NCBI RefSeq assembly: GCF_000317835.1 | Contig: NC_019793.1 | Location: forward strand, 1,364,001 to 1,428,000 | Length of the DNA: 64,000 nt | Direction of reading: 5' to 3' | Source of the DNA: Deinococcus peraridilitoris DSM 19664 | Lineage (GTDB): Bacteria > Deinococcota > Deinococci > Deinococcales > Deinococcaceae | Shown here: positions 53,305 to 64,000 of the stretch, piece by piece | Position numbering within the stretch: position 1 is the first letter of the stretch | Layout: every line of letters begins with the position of its first letter | Notes under the pieces: model-generated | What the model was told of the DNA's origin: nothing | Database searches by the model: none | What the model saw: only the letters and a program-made list of their open reading frames with translations | Program-made: the position numbers and the translations under genes

Positions 53305-54630
53305 GTGACAACTCCAGTGCAACTTTCACGCGGCGAAAAGCGCAAACTGACCGACCTCGGGGCCAGCCAGACCCTGAGTGTCACCTTCGACGCCGGACTC
53401 CCGGGCGCGGATGTCAGCGTCTTTGGCCTCGACGGCGACCGGAAGCTCCGAAACGACACGTACTTCGTGTTCTACAACCAGCCGCGCAGTCCGCACGGCG
53501 AAATTACCACCGACGCCCAGCCCAGCAGTGCGCACGCCTCCTTCACGCTGGACCTCGCGCAGCTTCCCCCGACGGTCACACGTCTGATGTTCGTCGCCAC
53601 GCACGACGACACCCCCTTTTCCAGGGCGGGCACTGGCACCTGGTCACTTCGCTCGAATGGCCAGGAACTCGCGCGGTACGCTTACCAGGGCGCGGACTTT
53701 CAGGCGGAGAAAGCCGTGATGGTCGCCGAGGTGTATCAGCACGCCGGCGAGTGGCGTGTCGCGGCGGTCGGGCAGGGTTTCAACGGTGGTCTGGACGCGC
53801 TGCTCGTCTCGTTCGGCGGTGAGGTGGCCGCCGACGCGCCCGCGCCGCCCACGCCCGCGCCTGCACCGACGGCGCCCGTCGACCTCAAGAAGCAGGCCCG
53901 GGTAAGGCTCGACAAGGAAATTCAGCACAGTGCGCCGCAGCTGGTGAGTCTTGTCAAGCAGGCGCAGGTGAGCTTGCAGAAGAAAGGGCTCGACGAGCAC
54001 ACCGCCCGCATGGCCCTGGTGCTGGACATCAGCGGCAGTATGCAGGGCCTGTACGCCAACGGCACCGTGCAGCGTGTGGTCGAAAAAGCCCTCGCGCTTG
54101 GCAGCCGCTTTGACGATGACGGCCGCATCGACGTCTTTCTGTTCGGCGTGAACGCGCAGTACGCCGGTGAAGTGAGCGTGCGTGACGTCACCGGCTACGT
54201 GAATCGCCTGATGCGTACCACCCGTCTGGAAGGCGGGACCCAGTACGGCAAGGCGATGCAGCTGCTGCGCCGGCATTACTTCGGTGACGCCGTGAAGCGC
54301 AAGCAGCCCTTCGAGCAAAGCCTGCCGGTGTACGTGATGTTCGTGACGGACGGCGAGACCCAAGGTCAGGACGTGGCCGTGCAGCAACTGATGGACGGCA
54401 GCTACGAACCGCTGTTCTACAAGTTCCTCGGGGTGGGCCACGAGCGCTTTCAGTTTCTGCAGCGCCTCGACGACCTGCGGGGCCGCCTGATCGACAACGC
54501 CGACTTCGTTGCGGTCAACGATATCGACCGCGTTGGCGACGCCGAACTGTACGACCGTCTCGTGCAGGAATACCCGGAGTTTCTGCGCAGCGCCAAGGCG
54601 CACCGCATGCTGCCTCAGGGGCTGCGCTGA
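53305..54630 (+). CDS. TerD plus von Willebrand factor A protein (TerF-like)
   Basis: A 441-residue protein. The N-terminal TerD-like domain (LGASQTLSVTFDAGLPGADVSVFGLDGDRKLRNDTYFVFYN ... MVAEVYQHAGEWRVAAVGQGFNGGLDALL) is joined by a Pro/Ala linker to a vWA domain. The vWA metal site is complete: D-x-S-x-S in LVLDISGSMQG, Thr in LEGGTQYGKAM and Asp in VMFVTDGETQ. This is the TerF architecture. It starts at GTG 53305, with GGGAGGA 7 bp upstream. The three genes are probably parts of one stress-response complex. Confidence 0.88.
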   Translation: MTTPVQLSRGEKRKLTDLGASQTLSVTFDAGLPGADVSVFGLDGDRKLRNDTYFVFYNQPRSPHGEITTDAQPSSAHASFTLDLAQLPPTVTRLMFVATHDDTPFSRAGTGTWSLRSNGQELARYAYQGADFQAEKAVMVAEVYQHAGEWRVAAVGQGFNGGLDALLVSFGGEVAADAPAPPTPAPAPTAPVDLKKQARVRLDKEIQHSAPQLVSLVKQAQVSLQKKGLDEHTARMALVLDISGSMQGLYANGTVQRVVEKALALGSRFDDDGRIDVFLFGVNAQYAGEVSVRDVTGYVNRLMRTTRLEGGTQYGKAMQLLRRHYFGDAVKRKQPFEQSLPVYVMFVTDGETQGQDVAVQQLMDGSYEPLFYKFLGVGHERFQFLQRLDDLRGRLIDNADFVAVNDIDRVGDAELYDRLVQEYPEFLRSAKAHRMLPQGLR

Positions 54631-54653
54631 GCGCCCCCGCTGAGTGACAAACC

Positions 54654-54677
54654 GACGGCCGGTTTCAACCGGCCGTC
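54654..54677. terminator. Bidirectional terminator
   Basis: GACGGCCGGTT and its complement form an 11-bp stem with a minimal loop between the convergent terF-like and TSUP genes. It overlaps the stop codon of the TSUP gene. Confidence 0.75.
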
Positions 54678-55423
54678 AGCAGCCGGACCACCACCAGCAA
54701 AACGATTCCCAGGTACACCACCCGCACGAACGTGCTGCCCCGCAAGATGGCCATGCGGGCGCCCAGGGCGGCGCCGAGGGCGTTGGCAATTCCCATGGGC
54801 AAACCGATCCACCACACCATCGCTCCGGACAGCAGGAACGCCAGGAAGGCCGCGAGGTTGGTGAGGAAATTGATGACGCGGGCGTTGCCGCTGCCGGTGA
54901 CGAAATCGAAGTACAGAAAACGCACGAACACGAACATCAGAAAAGTTCCGGTGCCGGGGCCAAAGAAACCGTCGTAGACGCCGATGGCGAACATGGCCGG
55001 CAGGGCAATCAAGAAGGTGCGGTGGGTCAGGCCCTCGTAGCGGCCTGAGAGGCCGAGTTTCCGGTTCGTCACGACCAGCACGCCGACCAGCAGGATAAGC
55101 GCGGCGATGATGTTGCGAAACAGCTCGTCATCGTCAAATCCCAGCACCAGCCGCGCTCCGAGGGTGCTGCCGAGCAGGGCGACGGGCGCGATTCGCAAGA
55201 TGAGTGCCCGGTCGACGTGGCCTTTGCGCCAGAACTGCACAGACGCGGTGGCACCGCCAAAAATTGCCAGCAGTTTGTTGGTCGCGACGACCTGCGCCGG
55301 AGAGAGGCCCATGAAGTACAGGGTTGGAATGGTGATGATGCCGCCTCCACCGGCAATGGCGTCGACAAAACCAGCCAGGAAGGCCAGCGGCAGGGCAAAC
55401 AGGAGCACGCTCGGGTCTGGCAC
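54665..55423 (-). CDS. TSUP-family (TauE/SafE) membrane transporter
   Basis: A 252-residue polytopic membrane protein of the sulfite/sulfoacetate exporter family. The family motif [43 protein letters not shown] is in the N-terminal half and the duplicated [15 protein letters not shown] in the second half. About eight helices can be counted. Members export sulfite, sulfoacetate or similar small anions; the substrate here is unknown. Its terminator hairpin overlaps its last codons. Confidence 0.9.
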   Translation of the reverse strand: MPDPSVLLFALPLAFLAGFVDAIAGGGGIITIPTLYFMGLSPAQVVATNKLLAIFGGATASVQFWRKGHVDRALILRIAPVALLGSTLGARLVLGFDDDELFRNIIAALILLVGVLVVTNRKLGLSGRYEGLTHRTFLIALPAMFAIGVYDGFFGPGTGTFLMFVFVRFLYFDFVTGSGNARVINFLTNLAAFLAFLLSGAMVWWIGLPMGIANALGAALGARMAILRGSTFVRVVYLGIVLLVVVRLLTAG

Positions 55424-55472
55424 CGGGGTACGTTAGCAGCTTTGCGAAGCATTTTGCCGGGCACAGAAGTGA

Positions 55473-55503
55473 AAGAGGAGGTCGGGTATCCCGACCTCCT
55501 CTT
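55473..55503. terminator. Hairpin between TSUP and isoamylase genes
   Basis: AAGAGGAGGTCGGG, a 3-nt loop and the complement form a 14-bp stem. It is downstream of the isoamylase stop on the minus strand, so it terminates that gene. Confidence 0.75.
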
Positions 55504-55540
55504 CCGGATAAAGGTACCGTACTGTTCTCGGTGACTCGGC

Positions 55541-57910
<2,370 letters not shown>

Positions 57911-58078
57911 ACACGCTCCTGTGCTGTGCGGACAAATACTGGCTGCCGCACGGTGTTTCTTGTCTGTTCGGGGTAGCTTAACATTCCGCGCCCTCTGCCC
58001 TGACCTTGAGCGTTCGTCAATACAGCTCGCCCCGTTCGGCGCCCCCTCCGTGCCTGGTACGCTTGAATGTGAGGTGGT

Positions 58079-58591
58079 ATGGGCGCAGCGGCTGGAACGG
58101 AAAGCGACCTCAGCGCAAACGACCTGCAATTTCTGAGACGCGCCATCGCCCTGAGCGCCAGGGCCAGGGCTGCCGGGAAGCATCCTTTTGGGGCGCTGGT
58201 CGTGGACGCGGAGGGTCGAATCGTCTCGGAGGCGGTGAACGACTCGCTGCCCCCCGCAGGTGATCCGACACGGCATGCCGAAATGCTCGCGGTGGCGCAG
58301 GCGGCACGCCTGCGCACCCCGGCGCAGTTGCAGTCTTCGACGCTCTACAGCAGCGCGGAGCCGTGTTGCATGTGTGCCGGGGCCATCTACTGGTGCAACG
58401 TCGGACGGGTGGTGTACGCCCTGTCCGAGGAGCGGCTGCTTGGCCTCACAGGGGACCACCCGGAAAATCCGACGTTCGCGTTGCCCTGCCGGGAGGTGTT
58501 CGCGCATGGCCAACGCGCCGTCCGGGTGCTGGGCCCTGCGCTGCAGGACGAAGCCGCCGAGATGCACCGGGAATTCTGGATTGGGCGATAG
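58079..58591 (+). CDS. Nucleoside/tRNA-type deaminase (CMP/dCMP-like fold)
   Basis: A 170-residue cytidine-deaminase-like protein with the zinc motifs H-A-E in PTRHAEMLAVAQAARL and P-C-x-x-C in SAEPCCMCAGAIYWCNVGRVVYAL. The pattern (PFGALVV, YSSAEPC, VYALSEERLLGL) is that of the guanine/adenine/tRNA deaminase group, often annotated as nucleoside deaminase. TadA normally deaminates tRNA-Arg adenosine, but this sequence could instead act on free bases. GAGGT lies immediately before the ATG. Confidence 0.88.
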   Translation: MGAAAGTESDLSANDLQFLRRAIALSARARAAGKHPFGALVVDAEGRIVSEAVNDSLPPAGDPTRHAEMLAVAQAARLRTPAQLQSSTLYSSAEPCCMCAGAIYWCNVGRVVYALSEERLLGLTGDHPENPTFALPCREVFAHGQRAVRVLGPALQDEAAEMHREFWIGR

Positions 58592-58987
58592 GAAGGCGTG
58601 CGGTTCAGTCGTACGGGGCGAAAATTCGCGGCGATGTCGGTGGATGAGAATTTCACGCGCAAGCTGAAGATGAACGCGGCTTCATGGTTGAAGAACTGCC
58701 CGATCTGTAAGACGCCCGGCGCAAAAGATGCCGCCAGGCAGCCTTCCCGAGAACCAAAAGCATTCATCCAGCAGACAGGGAAACAACACAATACACCGCA
58801 AGCATGAGTTTCTTTTCGGGATGGTCAATGGCCGCGACGTCGCAAATCATTTTCATTTCGTATTGTGAGATTCTTAACAACGACGAGAAGCTCAGTTGAG
58901 CGGCGCGCTTCTCTGCTTGCCTGTGCAGACTTTCCCAACAGCTTTTCATTGCCCACAGCAGGACGCTTTGCCCGCTGAGGAGAATTC
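58592..58987. other. Gene-poor stretch of lower GC
   Basis: About 400 bp without a supported gene. A short frame at 58598-58807 (with a CPIC motif) has no good start and is probably chance. AT-rich DNA near 58840-58900 may hold the promoter of the next gene. Confidence 0.4.
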
Positions 58988-60757
58988 ATGCCGTACCCGA
59001 TTCGCACGACCCTGGCCATGATCGGTCTCACCGCCCTGCTTGCCAGTTGCACAAGCGCCGGTCAGCCTCCCGGTGTTCAGGGTGTTCAGGGCCCCCCGGC
59101 GCCTTCCCCCGTGGCGCCTAGCCCAGCTGCCGGAACGCCGGGGCAGGCATCCGACTTGCGCCCTGTCCGGGCGACCAGTGCGAACGTTCCGCGGGACCGT
59201 GGCTTCAGTGAAAGCAATGCCTGGGACGACGATCTGGGCACTGGCTGGGGCACTGAAACGGCCGACGAGTGGATTCGTTTCGATCTCGGCACCGAGAAGA
59301 CCATCGAGGCTCTTTCGCTGGCCTGGCAGCACGGTGACCAGCGCGTCGCCCACTTCGACCTTGAACTGTCCACCGACGGCGATCGCTGGACCCCGGCGCG
59401 TCGTCTGTACAGCAGTGGCACCACGCCGAGCCTGGAGCGGTACGAAATCGGCGGACAGCACGCCCGCTTTCTCCGCGTCACCAACCGCGGCAACTCCGAA
59501 GACTCCTCGATTGGCATCACCGAGGTGCGAATTCACAGCGTCCGCGGAGCAGCGGGCAACGTCTCCGGCACAGAAGAGCGGACCTACTTCGTGGATTGCC
59601 ATACCGGCAAGGACAGCCACGCCGGTACCACCAGCGAGCAGGCCTGGAAGAGCCTGAGCAAGGTCAATGCGAGTGCCCTGAAACCCGGCGACCGGCTGCT
59701 GCTCAAGCGGGGCTGCAGCTGGGAGGGGCCACTCCATGCCCGCTGGAGCGGGCGCAGTGACGCCCCGATCGTCATCGACGTCTATGGGCAGGGTGAAGCA
59801 CCCCTGATCCGCAATGGCCGACCCGGCGCGGTCGTCATTGCAGGCTCACATCAGATCATCCAGAACCTGCGCGTCACGGCCGACCGGCCACCCCGGCGTG
59901 ACACCGGGCGCTGCAACGGACCGCTGGGCTGGCATGCCGGTTTCGCTTTCACGAGTGGCAGCCGCCACAACACCCTGCAGAACAGCCAGGCATCCGGCCT
60001 GACCGCCGGCGTGCACCTCGAAAGCGGCAGCACCCACAACAGGGTGCTGCGCAACCAGCTGACGAACAACGACGTCATGAGCAAGAACAACCGCGACAAC
60101 GGCAACAACGACAGCGGCGCCTGGGGTGTGCTGATCAACGGCGACGACAACGAGGTGGCCTACAACTACTTTGAGGGCAACACCGCCTGCAGCGAGGATT
60201 ACGGGGTCGAAGGTGCGTCCCTGGAGCTGTACTATGCCAAGCGCAACTATTTCCACCACAACACCTCGATCAACGACACCACCTTCGCGGAGCTGGGTGG
60301 GTCCCGCCGTGACCGCAGCGAACACAACCGCTTCGAGTACAACCTCTACGCGCCCCTGGACACGAACGGGCGCGGCGAGGCACTGGTGATTCGCGGTCAC
60401 AAAAGCGACTGGGGAGGCAATCCCGGGACAGTCTTCAATCACAACACCGTCTACAACAGCAATGTCGGCGTTTACTGCGGCGACGGGTGCAACCGGAGCA
60501 TCCTGACCCTGAAAAACAACATCATCGTGACCCGCGCCGGGGCCACCAAAGACACCCTGTGGACCGATGGTCCCATCGACGAGAGCGGCAATGTCTTCTG
60601 GCAGCTCGACGGGGAGCGCAGGGTGTTTATCGAGGGCCAGCAACTGACGGCTTCCTCGACGTGGGGTGACCCAAAGCTGACCGATCCCCGGCAGCGCAAG
60701 TTCGAGCCGAGCCCTGAAGCACCCAACCGCCGTGCGGGCGCCCTGCCCCTGCCCTGA
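58988..60757 (+). CDS. Discoidin (F5/8C) plus right-handed beta-helix lipoprotein
   Basis: A 589-residue lipoprotein with LLASC lipobox (Cys near 18). After a Pro-rich linker, residues 60-190 form a discoidin-like carbohydrate-binding module (FSESNAWDDDLGTGWGTETADEWIRFDLG ... EVRIHSV). The rest is a parallel beta-helix: repeated turns with N-x-x-x-x-N ladders (NTLQNSQASGL, NRVLRNQLTNN, NEVAYNYFEGN, NYFHHNTSIND), typical of pectate-lyase-like or polysaccharide-acting proteins. GAGGAG precedes the ATG. The substrate is not known, and I see no catalytic residues that I can assign. Confidence 0.85.
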   Translation: MPYPIRTTLAMIGLTALLASCTSAGQPPGVQGVQGPPAPSPVAPSPAAGTPGQASDLRPVRATSANVPRDRGFSESNAWDDDLGTGWGTETADEWIRFDLGTEKTIEALSLAWQHGDQRVAHFDLELSTDGDRWTPARRLYSSGTTPSLERYEIGGQHARFLRVTNRGNSEDSSIGITEVRIHSVRGAAGNVSGTEERTYFVDCHTGKDSHAGTTSEQAWKSLSKVNASALKPGDRLLLKRGCSWEGPLHARWSGRSDAPIVIDVYGQGEAPLIRNGRPGAVVIAGSHQIIQNLRVTADRPPRRDTGRCNGPLGWHAGFAFTSGSRHNTLQNSQASGLTAGVHLESGSTHNRVLRNQLTNNDVMSKNNRDNGNNDSGAWGVLINGDDNEVAYNYFEGNTACSEDYGVEGASLELYYAKRNYFHHNTSINDTTFAELGGSRRDRSEHNRFEYNLYAPLDTNGRGEALVIRGHKSDWGGNPGTVFNHNTVYNSNVGVYCGDGCNRSILTLKNNIIVTRAGATKDTLWTDGPIDESGNVFWQLDGERRVFIEGQQLTASSTWGDPKLTDPRQRKFEPSPEAPNRRAGALPLP

Positions 60758-61207
60758 ACTTCGCCCCTATGGCGAGATCCCGGCTCACTGTCCCGGTTGT
60801 CGCAGCGCCCTACGGTCAAGTCACCGCAAGGCTGCCAGAGCAGAAAGAACCAGCACCTTGGCAGTGCTGGGACGGGCATTCGGACTGGCGGGCAGCTTGA
60901 CTCGGGAAGTGGAAAGGGCGCCAGGTACGCTGAATTCTCGGGCAGTGACCTGATCGTCTGCTGAGCAGGCGGCCCGCCGTTCTCCTGCGCGCCTCACCCG
61001 CTCAACATGATCCCGAAGGCAGGCTGGTTCTGGGGTGGGTCAGGGCGCCCGACCCACCCTCGGTCCGGAAGGACTCCGGCGAACTTACCCGCGTTGCTGA
61101 CATGTTCAGAGCTCAACTGCCGTTTCTCAAGAAAGCCCCAGGCCACCCTCAAGCGATCCTGCAAATTCCGGCATGCTCGCGTTCTACGCTGCTCTTGCGA
61201 GGTGGAT
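60758..61207. other. Intergenic region with a hairpin
   Basis: No gene is seen in these 450 bp. GGGTGGGTC (61033-61041) and GACCCACCC (61051-61059) form a 9-bp stem with a 9-nt loop, which may be a terminator or the leader of the next gene. Confidence 0.45.
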
Positions 61208-61702
61208 ATGAGGCAAGCCCGAACTGTTTCCCAGCTCGTCCTGCTGCTCGGTGCCCTGTGCATGACCACTCCTGCTCCTGTGAGCGCGCAGTCGGCGCTT
61301 CCGGCGCAACCGGCAGAGCCACAGCAGTTGACCCAAAAGCCACTGCTGTCGGGCCGCCTGCATGGTGTTCGCTGGGCCCTTTTTGCCCCCGGTCATGACG
61401 AGACCGAAAGCGGCACGCTGTTCCTGGCCCCACCGGGCAACGCGCAGGTGATCGGCGCGAAATATCAGGCTCAGGACGAAACGGTCGTGCTGTCTTACCG
61501 CAGCAGCGCCACACTGACCGAGGCGCTGGAAGTTCACGACCGTCAGCTGCAACAGCAGGGCTTTCAAGCTCGGAATCGACAGGTCGAGGGCCAACAGGCC
61601 CAGGTTGCTTACCACCGGCAACAGGGTCGGGTGGAGCTTCTCATCGCAGGGCAGCGGGGAACCTACCGGGTGTCCCTTGTGCTGAAGGACATCCGGCCCT
61701 AG
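61208..61702 (+). CDS. Secreted protein, unknown
   Basis: A 164-residue exported protein. The signal peptide (MRQARTVSQLVLLLGALCMTTPAPVSAQ) is cut after SAQ. The mature part is a mixed alpha/beta domain (LLSGRLHGVRWALFAPGHDETESGTLFLAPPGNAQVIGAKYQAQDETVVLSYRSS ...). I choose ATG 61208, with GAGGTGG 5 bp upstream. Its stop TAG at 61700-61702 coincides with the left end of the repeat element. No family recognised. Confidence 0.7.
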   Translation: MRQARTVSQLVLLLGALCMTTPAPVSAQSALPAQPAEPQQLTQKPLLSGRLHGVRWALFAPGHDETESGTLFLAPPGNAQVIGAKYQAQDETVVLSYRSSATLTEALEVHDRQLQQQGFQARNRQVEGQQAQVAYHRQQGRVELLIAGQRGTYRVSLVLKDIRP

Positions 61703-61959
61703 AGCGTTTGTCCGTTCCACTGATGGAGAACAACACTCCATCAATTCCACTGTCTTGGGCAGAACGGACGCCCCCCTGGACGCCTGCCCGCTTCCATCCG
61801 CTCCAGCACAGGGTCTGCTCGCTCCCCGCGCTAAAGGCGCGTCCAGAGCTCGAGGGGCGACGCTTCGCGCGACCCGTTGGGCGGCTCTGGACGCTGCGCG
61901 GTTCCGCTCGGTCATAGACATTGATCAAAAACCGATCAATGTCTATGACAACCGCTTTA
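61700..61959. repeat. MITE-like element (260 bp) with internal hairpin
   Basis: The ends TAGAGCGTTTGTC and (reversed) TAAAGCGGTTGTC agree at 11 of 13 positions and form terminal inverted repeats, each beginning with TA, as expected for an IS630/Tc1-type target. Inside lie a GATGGAG-N7-CTCCATC hairpin shared with 29179-29226 and, at the right end, a perfect 16-bp stem (61911-61926 and 61934-61949). No protein is encoded. It probably moves with a transposase supplied elsewhere. Confidence 0.6.
61911..61949. terminator. Perfect 16-bp hairpin at the right end of the repeat
   Basis: GTCATAGACATTGATC, a 7-nt loop and its exact complement. It lies upstream of the convergent polymerase stop and can terminate from either side. 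Confidence 0.6.
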
Positions 61960-62046
61960 GAGCGCTGTCAGCTGCCTTTCCACGTTCAGGTCCAGAAGGT
62001 CGTGCGCCACGAGCGACCGTGGGCCGTTACCGTCCATTCTGCCCGA

Positions 62047-64000
62047 TCAGGCGTGCGGCTTCGCACAGTGCACCGCCCGCCACGCGGGCAGGAGGCCCGT
62101 GAGTGGACGGTCGAACAGGCCTGCCTGAGGTGCGGTGCGAAACAGCTGCTCGAATACTTCCGGTTCAAAGGCAGTGGCCAGCCGCTCGGCGTAGGAATTC
62201 AGGACGTTCAGGTAATGCGCCACGCTGTAGTCCCGGACATCCTGATCGCTCAGCGTGACGGTCAGCCCGTCCTCGCGGCGATAGAAACGCACGCGGTCCC
62301 CCACTTCCCACTGTCGCCGCCCGGAGTTCAGCAGCGCCTCGTAGGGCGCTTCCTTGCGAACGTCACGCAATTTCAGGTAGTCGGCCGGGGTCTTCGTGAC
62401 GCGTACGGTGGTCGTGACGTCGGCGCAGGTCAGGGAACGCGCACGCAGCCGCTGCACCGTGCGGTCGAATTCGCGGCGCACCCCTTCGACGTTTCCTTCC
62501 AGCAGGTGACGCACGGCGCCTTCCAGGAAACGCTCCGCGTAGGCTTCCGCGCGGCTGGAGCGCAGCGAGGCGCCGCGCAGGATCAGCTGGCCGTCCTCGG
62601 TCAGCAGCGCGTAGTTCTTGATCTGGTGACTGAGCATGGCGCGGTAACGCCCTTCGTACTCCAGGTTCACCAGGGGGGGCAGCAGGGCGCTGACGTCCTG
62701 CACGAGCTGACGTTCTCGCGTTTCGTCCCAGTCAGGCGGAACGCTGAAGTACACGCCGTCGGTGTCGGCTTCGATCAGGGTGACGCCCGCGCTTTGCAGG
62801 GCAGCCAGAACACACGAAAGGGTCTCCCGACCCAGGCGGGTGACTTCGTTGGCCGCATCGGGGTCACCAAAAATCGACATCGCGCCCGCCCCGAGGTACC
62901 CGTAAGCGGAATTGATGACGACTTTCATGGCGATCTGCGAAGCCAGGTGCTCTCCGGCGGCCCGCGAGCCTGCCGGTGCGTCCCGGGCGGCCTGCTTGTG
63001 TTCCAGCCGCAGGCGGGTGAGGCACTCGACAAGGTGCGAGAAGACACCCAGCGAATCAGACTTCGGTTTGATGCCGTGCGTGCGAATCAGCGAGGGATAC
63101 AGGCTGGCGATGTCGGCTTTCACCACGCGCGGCAGCACCCCTTCGGCAAACAGATACGTCGCGCCGCCCTGATGGGCGGCGCCCGAGGAGGCCTGCGCGC
63201 CGGGCAGGGCGTGCCCTTCGTGCAGGTAAGCGCGCACCAGCATCGGTTCGAGGATTCCCGTGGCCGTGCCCGCGTACGGCAGGCGGTGGTAGGGCCGCGG
63301 CGTCATCTGCGCCAGCGCGAAGTACGGCGCCAGCAGCCGCTCGGCCAGCCGGGACACTTCCTGAACGTCCTGCAGCGCGTATCGGCGCACGGCGTCCGGG
63401 TCGCGCCGGTAAGTCTCGGCGATCTGGGCGCCGTCCAGGTACACGCGGTCCTCGCTTGCCAGACCGTACGCGCGCGCGAGGGCTTTCAGGCCACGGCCCG
63501 CTGCGTCGGTGTCGTGGCCGCGCGCGGCGTCCAGGGTATCGACGATCTCACGTCCCGCGCAGGTCCAGTGCGCGCGGCTGCGACCGTCCTGCACGCGCCA
63601 CACGCCCCTGGGCCCACCCGCCCGGCCAATGTCGAGCGGAATACGGTGCATTTCGGCACGCTGCATCAAAAAAGGCAGATCGAAATTCATGATGTTGTGG
63701 TTCTCGATCACGTCGGGGTCGCGCTCGCGGATGAGACGCACGAACTCGCGGATCAGCGGGGCTTCGTCCTGCCCATGCGGGGCTTCCAGCACCACCTCGC
63801 AGCCACGGTTGTCGAGCACGGAAACCATGAAGATCCGCCCGTCGTGCGGACTGAGGCTGGTGGTTTCCAGATCGAATTGCAGGCGGTGCACATCATCAAA
63901 GGCCATGGCCTTGAAGTACGTGCGTCCCGTGCGGACAAGGTACTGCTCGATGGGTCCCAGCACGGAATACCCCGACAGGTCGTGCAAACTCACCACCGCC
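62047..64000 (-). CDS. Family B DNA polymerase (5' end beyond the window)
   Basis: At least 650 codons of a PolB-family polymerase with 3'-5' exonuclease. Exonuclease motifs: FDLETTSL, ENHNIMNFDLPFL and RRYALQDVQEV. Polymerase motifs: A in KADIASLYPSLIRTHG, B in KVVINSAYGYLGAGAM, C in LIEADTDGVYFSVP. The opening (GYSVLGPIEQYLVRTGRTYFKAMAFDDVHRLQFDLETT) is the usual sequence before exonuclease I, so an N-terminal domain must lie beyond the edge; the frame is open to 64000. Such polymerases copy or repair DNA alongside Pol I and III. Confidence 0.92.
   Translation of the reverse strand, partial: AVVSLHDLSGYSVLGPIEQYLVRTGRTYFKAMAFDDVHRLQFDLETTSLSPHDGRIFMVSVLDNRGCEVVLEAPHGQDEAPLIREFVRLIRERDPDVIENHNIMNFDLPFLMQRAEMHRIPLDIGRAGGPRGVWRVQDGRSRAHWTCAGREIVDTLDAARGHDTDAAGRGLKALARAYGLASEDRVYLDGAQIAETYRRDPDAVRRYALQDVQEVSRLAERLLAPYFALAQMTPRPYHRLPYAGTATGILEPMLVRAYLHEGHALPGAQASSGAAHQGGATYLFAEGVLPRVVKADIASLYPSLIRTHGIKPKSDSLGVFSHLVECLTRLRLEHKQAARDAPAGSRAAGEHLASQIAMKVVINSAYGYLGAGAMSIFGDPDAANEVTRLGRETLSCVLAALQSAGVTLIEADTDGVYFSVPPDWDETRERQLVQDVSALLPPLVNLEYEGRYRAMLSHQIKNYALLTEDGQLILRGASLRSSRAEAYAERFLEGAVRHLLEGNVEGVRREFDRTVQRLRARSLTCADVTTTVRVTKTPADYLKLRDVRKEAPYEALLNSGRRQWEVGDRVRFYRREDGLTVTLSDQDVRDYSVAHYLNVLNSYAERLATAFEPEVFEQLFRTAPQAGLFDRPLTGLLPAWRAVHCAKPHA

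Noticed and set aside
58598..58807. 69-codon frame with CPIC motif behind the deaminase
   Set aside because: Start is poor, no family, and it runs through an AT-rich gap; a chance frame is more likely.

Overview
This is a GC-rich (about 63%) chromosomal window. Its gene families and expression signals point to a Deinococcus-type bacterium (inference). The evidence is single-domain Rcp1-type response regulators, a short SLH-like secreted protein, a family B DNA polymerase, tellurite-type ter genes, a BluB, many secreted or lipoprotein enzymes, and repeated -10 boxes placed about 6 nt before an ATG, which is the signature of leaderless mRNAs common in this phylum.

Layout. 1-2.4 kb: the end of one response regulator, a complete second one and a membrane histidine kinase. 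2.5-6.4 kb: alpha-galactoside use (LacI regulator with two palindromic operators, GH4 alpha-galactosidase, GalM). 6.6-13.9 kb: mixed chromosomal genes (M42 aminopeptidase, a protein made of six exact 22-residue repeats, BKACE enzyme, tandem RNase H-fold protein, SLH protein, SRPBCC membrane protein, SDR, acetoacetate-decarboxylase-like protein). 14.2-29.2 kb: a sugar regulon with two ABC permeases, a binding protein, a LacI regulator, GH172, a fucose/D-arabinose isomerase-like enzyme, FGGY kinase, PHP hydrolase, two dehydrogenases and GH2. A near-identical 12-bp operator lies upstream of both the transporter and its LacI gene. I infer use of a glycoside that releases a sugar such as D-arabinose or L-fucose. 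29.2-36 kb: housekeeping genes (fused siroheme-decarboxylase-like protein, RidA, PP2C phosphatase, pheST behind an attenuator, tRNA-Pro, tRNA-Gly, tRNA-Arg).

36-43.8 kb is an accessory island beside tRNA-Arg: tyrosine integrase, HTH repressor with a large palindromic operator, small unknown proteins, an ASCH protein, a complete Tn3-type element (55-bp inverted repeats, 5-bp target duplication, transposase remnant) carrying a CheB-like methylesterase, two tandem pairs of small proteins, and two genes cut at the same point. 43.8-50.3 kb: BluB, a subtilisin lipoprotein, a secreted Ala-rich protein, a response regulator, TetR, then a stretch of gene relics. 50.3-54.6 kb: an HEAGH-motif protein followed by three TerD-domain proteins (the last with a vWA domain). 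54.6-64 kb: TSUP transporter, isoamylase lipoprotein, nucleoside deaminase, a discoidin plus beta-helix lipoprotein, a secreted unknown, a MITE-like repeat and a family B DNA polymerase running off the end.

The most striking observations are the precisely bounded Tn3 element, the leaderless leader peptide and attenuator before pheS, the 22-residue repeat protein, the GH172-centred sugar cluster and the shared leaderless promoter architecture. No CRISPR array, rRNA or replication origin was seen.
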